The position numbers were made by a program, and so were the translations under genes. This document shows positions 1-6,194 of a DNA stretch of 12,695 bases, in pieces (position 1 is the first letter of the stretch; every line of letters starts with the position of its first letter). The notes beneath the pieces were generated by a model. That model saw only the letters and a program-made list of their open reading frames with translations, was not told the origin of the DNA and made no database searches. The DNA comes from JAZDJP01 sp043803805 (lineage in GTDB: Bacteria; Planctomycetota; JAZDJP01), in the NCBI GenBank assembly GCA_043803805.1, contig JAZDJP010000099.1:1-12695 (forward strand), written 5' to 3'.

Positions 1-1574
1 TCCTTGAATTTGACGCCGGCGCGGAGGTCGCGATCGTCCATCAATACATCCAGCCCCCCGGCGGTGAGTTCGTTGTAGATTTTCTCCGCCGCGGCGACGA
101 GTCCCGGCTCCTTCATGTTGGTCGGGACAACGAGCACCTCAAAGGGCGCGATGGCGGCCGGCCAGAGGATGCCGTCGGCGTCGTTGCCGATTTCGATCGC
201 CGAGGCGAGGATGCGATTCACCCCGATGCCGTAGCACCCCATGATCATCGGATGGGCCTGGCCTTTCTCGTCGAGGAAGCGCGCGTCCAGTTTTTCGCTG
301 TATTTCGTGCCCAACTTGAACACATGCCCCACCTCGATGCCGTGGGCCATGATGAGCGGCCCGCATCCCTTCCGGGGGCACACGTCGCCGGCGACCGCGT
401 TCCGGAGGTCCGCCCAGGCCGTCGGGGTGAAGTCGCGGCCGGGCATCACTCCCGTGACGTGGGCGTCGGCCTTGTTCGCGCCGGTGACGCCGTCCGTCAC
501 CGTCCGCACGGAAAAATCGGCGAATATCGGAAGGGAAAGCCCGACCGGCCCGGCGAAACCCACCGGGGCCTTCGTCACCGCCTCGATGGTCTTCGCGTCG
601 GCGAGCCGCACCGTCCACCCGGGCCCCGGCGCGCCGGCCCGGCGCACCTTCGCCTCGTTGGCGTCGTGATGGCCCCGCACGAGAACGGCGAAGGGTTTCT
701 TTTCCCCCGTGGGCGAAACCGCCTCGAAAATGAGCGTCTTGATGAGGCGGTCCGGTGTCACGTTCAAAAGTTTGCAGACATCGTCCACCGTCTTCGCGCC
801 GGGCGTGGCGACTTCCTTCAACGCGGCGCCGCCGGGCGGGACCGCCCCTCCGCCGTCCGCGCACGCGCAACGCTCGAGGTTGGCGGCATAGCCGCACGCC
901 TCACAACGCAGGATGATGTCCTCGCCCGCCTGGGTCGGCACCATGAATTCGTGGGAGCTGTCCCCGCCGATGGGACCGCTTTCCGCCTCGACGATGACGT
1001 ATTTCAAACCGCATCGCTCGAAAATCCGGCAGTAGGCGTCGTACATCGCCTGATACGAACGATTCAGCCCCTCGATCGACGCATCGAAACTGTAGGCGTC
1101 CTTCATCTGGAACTCGCGGCTCCGCAGGACACCGAATCGCGGGCGGAACTCGTCCCGGAATTTCGTCTGGATCTGGTAGAGTGTGACCGGGAGCTGCTTG
1201 TAGGAATTGAACTCCGCCGCCACGAGCGACGTGATGACCTCCTCGTGCGTGGGCCCGAGAACGTTCTTCCGGCCGTGGCGGTCCGTAAACACCGGAAGCG
1301 TCGCGCCGTACTCGGCCGCGCGACCGGTCTTCTCCCAGAGTTCGATGGGCTGGAGGGTCGGCAGGAACAATTCGATCGCGCCGGCGCGGTTCATCTCCTC
1401 CCGGATGATGCGCGTGATTTTATCGAGAACCCTGAGACCCAGCGGCAGGTACGTGTACACCCCGCTCTGGAGTTTCCGGGCGATCCCGGCGCGGATCATG
1501 AGCCGGTGACTGGCCACCTCGGCCTCGGCGGGATCCTCTTTCAGCGTCGGAATGAATGTCCTGGACCAGCGCAT
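1..1574 (-). CDS. proS: Prolyl-tRNA synthetase, bacterial type (3' end cut by window edge)
   Basis: Cytoplasmic class II aminoacyl-tRNA synthetase that charges tRNA-Pro. I translated 524 codons from ATG at 1574-1572; a bacterial ProS is about 570 residues, so only the end of the anticodon-binding domain is missing. Visible signatures: N-terminal MRWSRTFIPTLKEDP, LGPTHEEVITSL (residues 106-117), motif 2 FRDEFRPRFGV (139-149) followed by SREFQMKDAYSFD, a long editing (INS) domain between motifs 2 and 3 (about 225-395), GHVFKLGTKYS (417-426) and motif 3 GCYGIGVNRILASAIE (446-461). The INS segment carries a Cys-rich stretch CEACGYAANLERCAC. The start is supported by AGAGGA 6 nt upstream. It is transcribed away from the hydrolase at 1701; a small perfect palindrome (1594-1610) lies just upstream. 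Housekeeping gene, very secure. Confidence 0.97.
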   Translation of the reverse strand, partial: MRWSRTFIPTLKEDPAEAEVASHRLMIRAGIARKLQSGVYTYLPLGLRVLDKITRIIREEMNRAGAIELFLPTLQPIELWEKTGRAAEYGATLPVFTDRHGRKNVLGPTHEEVITSLVAAEFNSYKQLPVTLYQIQTKFRDEFRPRFGVLRSREFQMKDAYSFDASIEGLNRSYQAMYDAYCRIFERCGLKYVIVEAESGPIGGDSSHEFMVPTQAGEDIILRCEACGYAANLERCACADGGGAVPPGGAALKEVATPGAKTVDDVCKLLNVTPDRLIKTLIFEAVSPTGEKKPFAVLVRGHHDANEAKVRRAGAPGPGWTVRLADAKTIEAVTKAPVGFAGPVGLSLPIFADFSVRTVTDGVTGANKADAHVTGVMPGRDFTPTAWADLRNAVAGDVCPRKGCGPLIMAHGIEVGHVFKLGTKYSEKLDARFLDEKGQAHPMIMGCYGIGVNRILASAIEIGNDADGILWPAAIAPFEVLVVPTNMKEPGLVAAAEKIYNELTAGGLDVLMDDRDLRAGVKFK

Positions 1575-1593
1575 AAGCGTTCCTCTTCTCAAA

Positions 1594-1610
1594 ATGGGAT
1601 GGTGTCCCAT
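1594..1610. repeat. Small inverted repeat upstream of proS
   Basis: ATGGGA, 5-nt spacer TGGTG, TCCCAT: a perfect 6-bp dyad 20 bp upstream of the proS start codon, inside the presumed 5' leader. It could be an operator or a small leader hairpin; no further support. Confidence 0.35.
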
Positions 1611-1650
1611 CATCGTCGGCACAACGGGATTTTCAAGCGAAAAGGACGGC

Positions 1651-1680
1651 TTGACGCGGGGGGCGCCCGGCCGCTACACT
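1651..1680 (+). promoter_or_regulatory. Sigma70-type promoter for the hydrolase gene
   Basis: TTGACG (1651-1656), 18-bp spacer, TACACT (1675-1680). The predicted start near 1687 leaves a leader of about 14 nt that contains the GGAGGTG ribosome binding site (1689-1695) ahead of ATG 1701. Confidence 0.55.
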
Positions 1681-1700
1681 CGGGGCCGGGAGGTGACGCC

Positions 1701-2420
1701 ATGACCCGGGAAACGGGATTTCTGAATCGCCAAATCACCCTCGGCGGACGGACGCGGCGGTATATGATTTATGTCCCGCCGGAATGGCGTCCGACCCGCC
1801 GCTGGCCGGTGCTTCTATTTTTACACGGGTCGGGCGAGCGCGGGAACGACGGGATATGCCCCACCCAGGTCGGCATCGGCGGCGCGATCCGCCGCTTCCC
1901 GAACCGGTATCCGTGCCTTGTGGTGTTTCCGCAAAGCCCCCGGTCGGGGCATTACTGGAACGATCCCGCGACGGAGGCCGTGGCCCTGGCGGCGCTCGAC
2001 CGGACGATCCGCGAATTCCGGGGGGATCCCGCCCGCGTCACCCTCACGGGAATCTCGATGGGTGGGTATGGGACGTGGCGGATCGCGGCGAAATTTCCGG
2101 GACGGTTCGCCCGGATCGCCCCGGTCTGCGGCGGTGTGCGCATCCCGGCCCGGTACGGACACCCCACCACCGGACTCTGGGCCCTTCCTCCGAACCCATA
2201 CGCCGCGGTCGCGTCGCGCCTCGGAAAACTCCCGGTCTGGATCTTCCACGGGTCGGCCGACACCGCCATCCCGGTGATGGAATCCCGCCGGATGGCGAAG
2301 GCCCTGCGCGCGGCGAAGGGGCGTGTCCGTTACACGGAATACCGCGGGGTGGATCACAATTCCTGGGACGCCGCCTACAGCGATCCCGCGGTGGCGCGGT
2401 GGCTGTGCGGGCGGGGGTGA
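1701..2420 (+). CDS. Alpha/beta hydrolase, esterase/phospholipase-like (COG4099-type predicted peptidase)
   Basis: 239-residue serine hydrolase. The oxyanion region is LFLHGSGERG (39-48), the nucleophile elbow is TGISMGGYG with Ser119, and the remaining triad members are best placed at Asp187 (FHGSADTAIPV) and His219 (GVDHNSWDAAY). This arrangement and the TEYRGVDHNSWD C-terminus match the small esterases annotated as phospholipase/carboxylesterase or predicted peptidase (COG4099). Many relatives are exported, but here I see no signal peptide, so the product is probably cytoplasmic. The substrate cannot be told. Start ATG 1701 is supported by GGAGGTG at proper spacing; the open frame extends much further upstream but that part overlaps proS antisense and is not coding. 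Single-gene unit with its own promoter. Confidence 0.88.
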   Translation: MTRETGFLNRQITLGGRTRRYMIYVPPEWRPTRRWPVLLFLHGSGERGNDGICPTQVGIGGAIRRFPNRYPCLVVFPQSPRSGHYWNDPATEAVALAALDRTIREFRGDPARVTLTGISMGGYGTWRIAAKFPGRFARIAPVCGGVRIPARYGHPTTGLWALPPNPYAAVASRLGKLPVWIFHGSADTAIPVMESRRMAKALRAAKGRVRYTEYRGVDHNSWDAAYSDPAVARWLCGRG

Positions 2421-2443
2421 CGTCTTCAAGGGAAGAAACAGGA

Positions 2444-2472
2444 TTGACAAGACGTACACGGTCCGTTAGACT
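2444..2472 (+). promoter_or_regulatory. Promoter of the first toxin-antitoxin pair
   Basis: TTGACA (2444-2449), exactly 17 bp, TAGACT (2467-2472). The predicted start is 2479-2480, i.e. at the antitoxin ATG, so the mRNA would be leaderless; consistent with this, no Shine-Dalgarno sequence precedes the ATG. Confidence 0.65.
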
Positions 2473-2477
2473 GTACG
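2453..2477. promoter_or_regulatory. Candidate operator dyad over the -10 box
   Basis: CGTACA (2453-2458) and TGTACG (2472-2477) form a 6-bp perfect inverted repeat with a 13-bp spacer covering the -10 region; an inner ACGGTCCGT is also near-palindromic. Its place fits autorepression by the ribbon-helix-helix-like antitoxin. Inference from position only. Confidence 0.4.
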
Positions 2478-2479
2478 GC

Positions 2480-2719
2480 ATGCACACAAAACTCACCTTG
2501 CGCATGAACACGGAACGGATCCAAACGGCAAAACGAGAGGCCGGCCGCCGGGGCAAGTCAGTTTCCCAAATGGTCGGCGACTTTTTTGATGTCCTGGCGT
2601 CGGAGCGCCGGGACGCCCCCGAACTGCCGCCGATCACGACCTCGCTGGTGGGCATCCTGAAGGGCCGGGGGCTTTCGGAATCCACCTACCGAAAGCATCT
2701 GCGGGAGAAGTATTCGTGA
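2480..2719 (+). CDS. Antitoxin of type II pair, DUF6364-like, ribbon-helix-helix type
   Basis: 79 residues. The N-terminal part, KLTLRMNTERIQTAKREAG followed by GKSVSQMVGDFFDVL (26-40), has the beta-strand plus two-helix pattern of ribbon-helix-helix DNA-binding antitoxins such as the DUF6364 family; the C-terminal part (ITTSLVGILKGRG...YRKHLREKYS) has the form of a toxin-binding tail ending in a short basic helix. It overlaps the downstream PIN toxin by 4 bp (GTGA, 2716-2719), the usual antitoxin-toxin coupling. Start ATG 2480 lies at the predicted transcription start, so translation would be leaderless; the in-frame ATG at 2504 is an alternative but has no ribosome binding site either. Expected to neutralise the toxin and to repress its own promoter. 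Confidence 0.82.
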   Translation: MHTKLTLRMNTERIQTAKREAGRRGKSVSQMVGDFFDVLASERRDAPELPPITTSLVGILKGRGLSESTYRKHLREKYS

Positions 2720-3126
2720 GGGTCCTGGTGGACACCAACGTTGTGCTGGACGTGCTCCTCGCGCGCCAGCCGTTCGTCGGCGCTTCGGCCGGGGTGTTCA
2801 GCCTGGTCGAACGGTCCCGCATCGAAGGCCTGCTGTGCGCGACCACCGTCACGACCATTGACTATCTCCTGAAGCAGACATTGCCCCGCCCCGCCGCCCA
2901 CCAGGCGTTGCGGACTCTGCTGGAACTGTTCGAGATCGCTCCCGTGAACCGCGCCGTGTTGGAGGAGGCCCTCAAGAGCAGGGTCGCCGACTTCGAGGAT
3001 GCGGTCCTCGATCAAGCCGCCCGACTGGCCGGAGCCGAAATCGTGGTGACCCGGAACCAGGCGGATTTTCGCCACGCGAGCCTGAAAATTCTCGGACCCG
3101 ACGAGTTCCTCTCCGGTTTTCAATAG
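2716..3126 (+). CDS. vapC: PIN-domain ribonuclease toxin (PIN_3-like, VapC family)
   Basis: 136 residues, the normal size for a single PIN domain. Acidic metal-binding residues are visible: Asp6 in RVLVDTNVVLD, Asp49 in TTIDYLLK as the second position, Asp92/Asp95 in ADFEDAVLDQAA, and Asp117 in VTRNQADF. The pattern DTNVVLDVLLAR and DFEDAVLDQAARLAGAEIVVTRN is that of the PIN_3 group usually paired with DUF6364-type antitoxins. Family members are Mg-dependent RNases that cut tRNA, rRNA or mRNA; the target is unknown here. GTG start at 2716 inside the antitoxin stop (GTGA), so it depends on coupled translation. A GC-rich hairpin follows 5 bp after the stop. Confidence 0.88.
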   Translation: MRVLVDTNVVLDVLLARQPFVGASAGVFSLVERSRIEGLLCATTVTTIDYLLKQTLPRPAAHQALRTLLELFEIAPVNRAVLEEALKSRVADFEDAVLDQAARLAGAEIVVTRNQADFRHASLKILGPDEFLSGFQ

Positions 3127-3131
3127 CCAGT

Positions 3132-3150
3132 CCCGCCGCTCCGCGGCGGG
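3132..3150. repeat. Perfect 8-bp hairpin with TCC loop, unit 1
   Basis: CCCGCCGC-TCC-GCGGCGGG, directly after the vapC stop and followed by CTTCCG. It may end vapC transcription, although the downstream strand is not T-rich. It shares core (CGCTCCGCG) and tail (GGCTTCCG) with the hairpin at 3181-3197 while the outer stem bases differ. Confidence 0.65.
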
Positions 3151-3180
3151 CTTCCGTTCTTCCGGAGACACGGTCCGATT

Positions 3181-3197
3181 CTCACGCTCCGCGTGAG
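3181..3197. repeat. Perfect 7-bp hairpin with TCC loop, unit 2
   Basis: CTCACGC-TCC-GCGTGAG, followed by GCTTCCGG. Same loop and same GGCTTCCG tail as unit 1, with compensated differences in the stem, so the two appear to be copies of one palindromic element. Confidence 0.6.
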
Positions 3198-3213
3198 GCT
3201 TCCGGTCCATGTC

Positions 3214-3324
3214 CCCAAGGGCCGTCCGGTGGAGGCGCGCGGCGTATTCATCATAGAGGGCGGCGTAGGCCTCCGGGCGACCCTCCGCCAGCCCCCGCCG
3301 CAGGTTTTCCGCGTCTCCGGCCAT
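3214..3324 (-). pseudogene. 5' remnant of an ECF sigma factor
   Basis: From ATG 3324 the minus strand encodes about 37 residues including LRRGLAEGRPEAYAAL, then YDEYAARLHRTALG. This is the start of sigma-70 region 2 as found in ECF sigma factors (pattern AFEALYDRYAPRLYRLALR). After residue 37 the frame stays open but reads through the two TCC-loop hairpins and antisense to vapC, with no sigma-like sequence; the rest of region 2 and all of region 4 are absent. Usual ECF length is 160-200 residues, so the gene is broken. A TATAAT box at 3339-3334 lies only 9 nt upstream of the ATG and could still drive it. Alternative: a genuine tiny ORF resembling a sigma N-terminus, which I think less likely. 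Confidence 0.6.
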
Positions 3325-3333
3325 AGGGCTGTG

Positions 3334-3339
3334 ATTATA
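3334..3339 (-). promoter_or_regulatory. TATAAT -10 box in front of the sigma remnant
   Basis: Perfect TATAAT on the minus strand, 9 nt before ATG 3324, so a transcript would begin at or within about 3 nt of the start codon. No convincing -35 at 16-18 bp spacing. Confidence 0.35.
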
Positions 3340-3390
3340 GAGGAAAAAAACCGGGAAATTTGTCTGGAAATCCGGAAATACCGAAGGAAA

Positions 3391-3795
3391 TCATACGCTC
3401 CGGGCGGATTCCCAAATCACCCGCGCCCCCGGATAACGCGAAATCATCCGGTCACCGGAAATCAGGGAAAGATCGCGCTCGAACGCCGTCGCGAGGATGA
3501 TCCGGTCGAACGGGTCGTCGTGAAGCCGGGGCAGATCCGCGGAACGGACGGCGATGCGCGAATCCACGGGGATCTCGGTGATTCCGTGCCGGGAAGCCGC
3601 CTGGGTGAGATAGGCGGGAACGTCCAACGGCAACGAGAGGCGTTTGCCCCGGACGAGAAAGGCGATTTCCAACGCGGAGATGGTTGAATAAAACAGGTGG
3701 CCGCGGGCGCCCCGGATGGCATCCGCCGCGGCCGCGGGCAACTTGGCGGAGTCCGAGGCCAGCCAGACGAATGCGTGCGTGTCGAGGAGAATCAC
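3391..3795 (-). CDS. vapC: PIN-domain ribonuclease toxin (VapC family, PF01850-like)
   Basis: 134 residues. The full acidic set is visible: Asp5 (MILLDTHAFVWL), Glu43 (TISALEIAFLV), Asp94/Asp97 (LHDDPFDRIILATA) and Asp115 (LISGDRMI). The sequences DTHAFVW and DDPFDRIILATA are classic for VapC toxins paired with Phd/YefM antitoxins. Expected activity: Mg-dependent endoribonuclease. GTG start at 3795 overlaps the antitoxin stop by 4 bp (GTGA), so translation is coupled. It belongs to a different PIN subfamily from the toxin at 2716-3126, so the pair is not a duplication of the neighbour. Encoded convergently with the first pair, with the sigma remnant between them. Confidence 0.92.
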   Translation of the reverse strand: MILLDTHAFVWLASDSAKLPAAAADAIRGARGHLFYSTISALEIAFLVRGKRLSLPLDVPAYLTQAASRHGITEIPVDSRIAVRSADLPRLHDDPFDRIILATAFERDLSLISGDRMISRYPGARVIWESARSV

Positions 3796-4034
3796 CCGCG
3801 GGCCTCCGGAGGCCAGTCGCTTTCATCCACGGGGGCGAACGGATCTCCGTGAAATACCGCCCCCGCCAGCATCGGATCGGGTTGAAGGGGGTCGCCCGGC
3901 GCTTCCGGGGGATGGACCACAATATCCACCTCCGGCACCCCATTCCGACAGATGGTGACCGGCTTTCCGGAGCGCACCACCTCCCGGATCAACTTTGAAA
4001 ACTTGGCTTTGGCTTCGTAAATATTAATAACCAT
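3792..4034 (-). CDS. Phd/YefM-family antitoxin
   Basis: 80 residues from ATG 4034. The N-terminus MVINIYEAKAKFSKLIREVV followed by GKPVTICRNGVPEVDIV is the Phd/YefM DNA-binding fold (INIYEAKAKFSKL... pattern); the acidic, proline-rich C-terminus (PDPMLAGAVF..PFAPVDESDWPP) is the expected toxin-neutralising tail. I choose 4034 rather than the upstream in-frame start at 4088 because AAGAGG sits 7 nt before 4034 and because the promoter -35 box lies inside the longer version. It should repress its own promoter, which contains palindromic TGACTAGTCA and a CCTGAC direct repeat. It overlaps the toxin by 4 bp. Confidence 0.9.
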   Translation of the reverse strand: MVINIYEAKAKFSKLIREVVRSGKPVTICRNGVPEVDIVVHPPEAPGDPLQPDPMLAGAVFHGDPFAPVDESDWPPEARG

Positions 4035-4059
4035 GACAAAACCTCTTATCCTGCAATCA

Positions 4060-4088
4060 ATTATAACCTGACCGGCCTGACTAGTCAA
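4060..4088 (-). promoter_or_regulatory. Promoter and candidate operator of the Phd/VapC pair
   Basis: On the minus strand TTGACT (4088-4083), 17-bp spacer, perfect TATAAT (4065-4060). The 10-bp palindrome TGACTAGTCA (4078-4087) overlaps the -35, and CCTGAC occurs twice 9 bp apart on the plus strand (4067-4072, 4076-4081) within the spacer: likely antitoxin binding sites. Confidence 0.75.
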
Positions 4089-4111
4089 TCAAATATGTAC
4101 TGCTCATCTCG

Positions 4112-4744
4112 TTAATTCGATCTTCCCCGCAATGCCGCATCCACGCGACGGGCAAGATCGATAAGGCCGTCGTCATTCCATTGATCATGATAAACGCCAA
4201 AATCAAACCGGGCATCACTTGAATTTACAACGATAAAAACCCCGGCGTAGGGAGGTCTCGCCGTGACGCCGCAAATTGCCCGGCGGCCCACGTCCGGCAT
4301 CATCATCTTCCTTAATTTCTCTTTTTCCCCAATCTCCATGCCCGAACTTGTTCCTTCAACATCCTTCATGAATTGTCGATATTCTTCATCGTTGAGTAAT
4401 GCGTTGGCCCATTTTACCTCAATGGACAAATTCTCGGAATGGCCATCACCTCCAGTTCCCCGGTGATACGTGTAGCACACGAAATCCGTTACCCGCCCCA
4501 GAGAAACCGTCGCCTGTTTCCACCCCATGAGTTTCGCGACGTCCTCCGGCGGAATGAGACAACCGGGGAAGAATGAAAAATCATATTTCGCCGCGGCCTT
4601 CGATTGAATGATTGCGGCTTGGCCACATCTCTCCGGCTCCCGCGCCGCGGGGACCGGAGCCGGCGGGACAGCCCGGCAAGCCCCGATACCCAGGAGCATC
4701 AGCACCCAGCCCCCCGGGGGGAAATAGATGATTCGACTTTTCAT
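4112..4744 (-). CDS. Putative lipoprotein of unknown function
   Basis: 210 residues from ATG 4744. The N-terminus has a charged start (MKSR), a hydrophobic stretch (GGWVLMLLGIGA) and Cys23 in the context GIGAC, a plausible lipobox. The remainder is a soluble alpha/beta-looking domain beginning KYDFSFFPGCLIPPEDVAKLMGW, with Cys62, Cys90 and Cys158, and ending in DDGLIDLARRVDAAL. The LIPPEDVAKLMG segment recalls the opening of DUF3558-like lipoprotein domains, but I do not claim membership. Start chosen because the ATG overlaps the ORF6N gene stop as ATGA (4741-4744), with GAGG 8 nt upstream; the longer frame to 4789 has no support. Codons look less GC-biased than in neighbouring genes, suggesting transfer. 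Confidence 0.72.
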   Translation of the reverse strand: MKSRIIYFPPGGWVLMLLGIGACRAVPPAPVPAAREPERCGQAAIIQSKAAAKYDFSFFPGCLIPPEDVAKLMGWKQATVSLGRVTDFVCYTYHRGTGGDGHSENLSIEVKWANALLNDEEYRQFMKDVEGTSSGMEIGEKEKLRKMMMPDVGRRAICGVTARPPYAGVFIVVNSSDARFDFGVYHDQWNDDGLIDLARRVDAALRGRSN

Positions 4745-5379
4745 TTCACACGCCTCACACGCCGCCCCATTTCCGCACTCGAAATGCACCGATCCTTCCG
4801 GTCGCTCAATCGCACCAACGCCACCCGGGCATCCTCATCGGAACGAACCTCCGCATGAAATCCGATGCGTTTGGCCGGCCGCCGAGGAGGAAGGGTCATT
4901 TGCCGGATGACCTCGAACAAAATCTGGAACTTCCGGTTGTGCGTCTTTTCCATTTCCTCCAATTTTCGCCGAAGATCCGCGTGCGCGGATAGATACTCCC
5001 GCAATCGGACGAATGTTCTCATGATTTGAATATTGACCAGAATGGCGCGCTCGCTGTTCAACACACTGGACAACATAGCGATCCCTTCTTGGGTGAACGC
5101 GTAGGGAAGATAACGCCTTCCACCACGTCTCGACGTTGAGGTGACAAATTGGCACCTCAAAGCAACCGCCTCGGATGGCGATAACTGGAACATGAAGTCG
5201 GATGGAAAACGCGCACGATTGCGTTTGACGGCTCGATTCAATACCTTGGTTTCCACCCCGTAGAGGCGCGCCAAATCCACATCCACCATGACCTTTTTCC
5301 CACGCACGATACGGATGGCACGCTCAACAACCTCCTGCAACACAAGTTCGGATTTCTTGGGTATTTTCATGCTCGACAT
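4741..5379 (-). CDS. ORF6N-domain DNA-binding protein (phage antirepressor-like)
   Basis: 212 residues (209 if started at the second ATG, 5370, which has GGGA about 8 nt upstream). The ORF6N domain spans about 15-105: KKVMVDVDLARLYGVETKVL, then AVKRNRARFPSDFMFQLS and the YAFTQEGIAMLSSVLNS signature. A helical segment with VNIQIMRTFVRLREYL and a coiled-coil-like LRRKLEEMEKTHNRKF follows, then the usual KRIGFHA near the end. Family proteins usually stop shortly after IGFH; this one has an extra basic tail of about 37 residues. ORF6N/KilA-N proteins come from phages and are widespread as solitary chromosomal genes of unclear regulatory role. It begins 9 bp after the lexA stop and overlaps the lipoprotein start, so a lexA-ORF6N-lipoprotein unit is likely. 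Confidence 0.88.
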   Translation of the reverse strand: MSSMKIPKKSELVLQEVVERAIRIVRGKKVMVDVDLARLYGVETKVLNRAVKRNRARFPSDFMFQLSPSEAVALRCQFVTSTSRRGGRRYLPYAFTQEGIAMLSSVLNSERAILVNIQIMRTFVRLREYLSAHADLRRKLEEMEKTHNRKFQILFEVIRQMTLPPRRPAKRIGFHAEVRSDEDARVALVRLSDRKDRCISSAEMGRRVRRVK

Positions 5380-5388
5380 CCCACAATC

Positions 5389-6108
5389 TTAATACTTCCG
5401 CACAATCCCCCCCAGCCGCCCGATGATTTTAACGTCGGCCGGGGCGGTGAGGACGATCGGGGAATAGGCGGGATTCGCCGCTTCGAGGATGATTTTCCGG
5501 CCGCGCGCGAGGAAACGCTTGAGGGTGGCCTCCCCGTCCACGAGCACCGCGGCGATGGAGCCGCTTTCCACGGTGTCGCACTTCCGGATGAGGGCGAGGT
5601 CGCCGTCGAATATCCCCTCGCCGGTCATGCTGTCGCCGCGGACCTGGAGGAAAAAGGACTCGCCGCTGCGCGGCAGGAGCGATTCGTCCACCGCCAGCAC
5701 TCCCTCGAGATTCTCCTCGGCAAGAAGAGGCGTTCCCGCGGCGATCCGCCCGAGCACCGGGATCGCCCGGACGCGCGCGGCATCCGCCTCCGGAAGGAGA
5801 CGCTCGGGCGTTTCGCGGTAACGCACGGAAGGCTCCGCCGCGAGAGGGATCGGCGCCGCTTTCCCGGGACGCCCGTCGCCGATGGCCGCGATCCCCGCCC
5901 CCGTAAGACGCATCCCCCGGTGGATGCCCGGGGTCTTTTCCAAAAATCCCTTCCGGACGATGGCGTCGAGATGGTCCCGCACGGTGGCGACGGACTTGTA
6001 ACGAAAATGCCGCCCGATGTCCCGCATGGACGGCGGCACCCCGCGCTCGCGCAGAACCCGGGCAATCCACGCCAGAACGTCGCGCTGGCAATCGGTCAAG
6101 GCGTCCAT
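5389..6108 (-). CDS. lexA: LexA repressor, SOS regulator with self-cleaving protease domain
   Basis: 239 residues. N-terminal winged-helix DNA-binding domain about 1-70 (LTDCQRDVLAWIARVLRERG, PPSMRDIGRHF, SVATVRDHLDAIVRKGFLEK); C-terminal S24 peptidase domain from about 115: IPVLGRIAAGTP with scissile Ala124-Gly125, nucleophile Ser160 in VRGDSM, general base Lys197 in ATLKRFL, and terminal KIIGRLGGIVRKY. All residues for RecA-stimulated autocleavage are present. It is longer than E. coli LexA (202) because of a linker of about 35 residues (80-115). Start 6108 is supported by GAGAGGGG 6 nt upstream; the open frame runs to 6171 but that part is leader. Promoter at 6290-6262 with large dyads between promoter and start codon. 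Confidence 0.96.
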   Translation of the reverse strand: MDALTDCQRDVLAWIARVLRERGVPPSMRDIGRHFRYKSVATVRDHLDAIVRKGFLEKTPGIHRGMRLTGAGIAAIGDGRPGKAAPIPLAAEPSVRYRETPERLLPEADAARVRAIPVLGRIAAGTPLLAEENLEGVLAVDESLLPRSGESFFLQVRGDSMTGEGIFDGDLALIRKCDTVESGSIAAVLVDGEATLKRFLARGRKIILEAANPAYSPIVLTAPADVKIIGRLGGIVRKY

Positions 6109-6147
6109 GGATTGCCCCTCTCCCCAACTCTGAAACTCTCGAACTTC

Positions 6148-6186
6148 GCAAATCGGCGGAGCCGAAACCAAACAGGGCCGATTTGC
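6148..6186. promoter_or_regulatory. Perfect 10-bp dyad in the lexA leader
   Basis: GCAAATCGGC (6148-6157) and GCCGATTTGC (6177-6186) with a 19-nt spacer. It lies between the 57-bp palindrome and the lexA Shine-Dalgarno; in the mRNA it would form a 10-bp stem. Either a regulator binding site or a leader hairpin. Confidence 0.7.
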
Positions 6187-6194
6187 CTTGTTAA

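Noticed and set aside
1608..1636. Minus-strand TTGAAA-16-GATGAT as proS promoter
   Set aside because: Both the -10 match and the 16-bp spacing are weak; I could not support a specific proS promoter.
252..1700. Upstream extension of the hydrolase frame on the plus strand
   Set aside because: It is antisense to proS, which is certain from motifs 2 and 3; the hydrolase has its own promoter and GGAGGTG before ATG 1701.
6109..6171. N-terminal extension of LexA
   Set aside because: The extra 21 residues have no similarity to LexA, lie over the structured leader, and the ribosome binding site fits ATG 6108.
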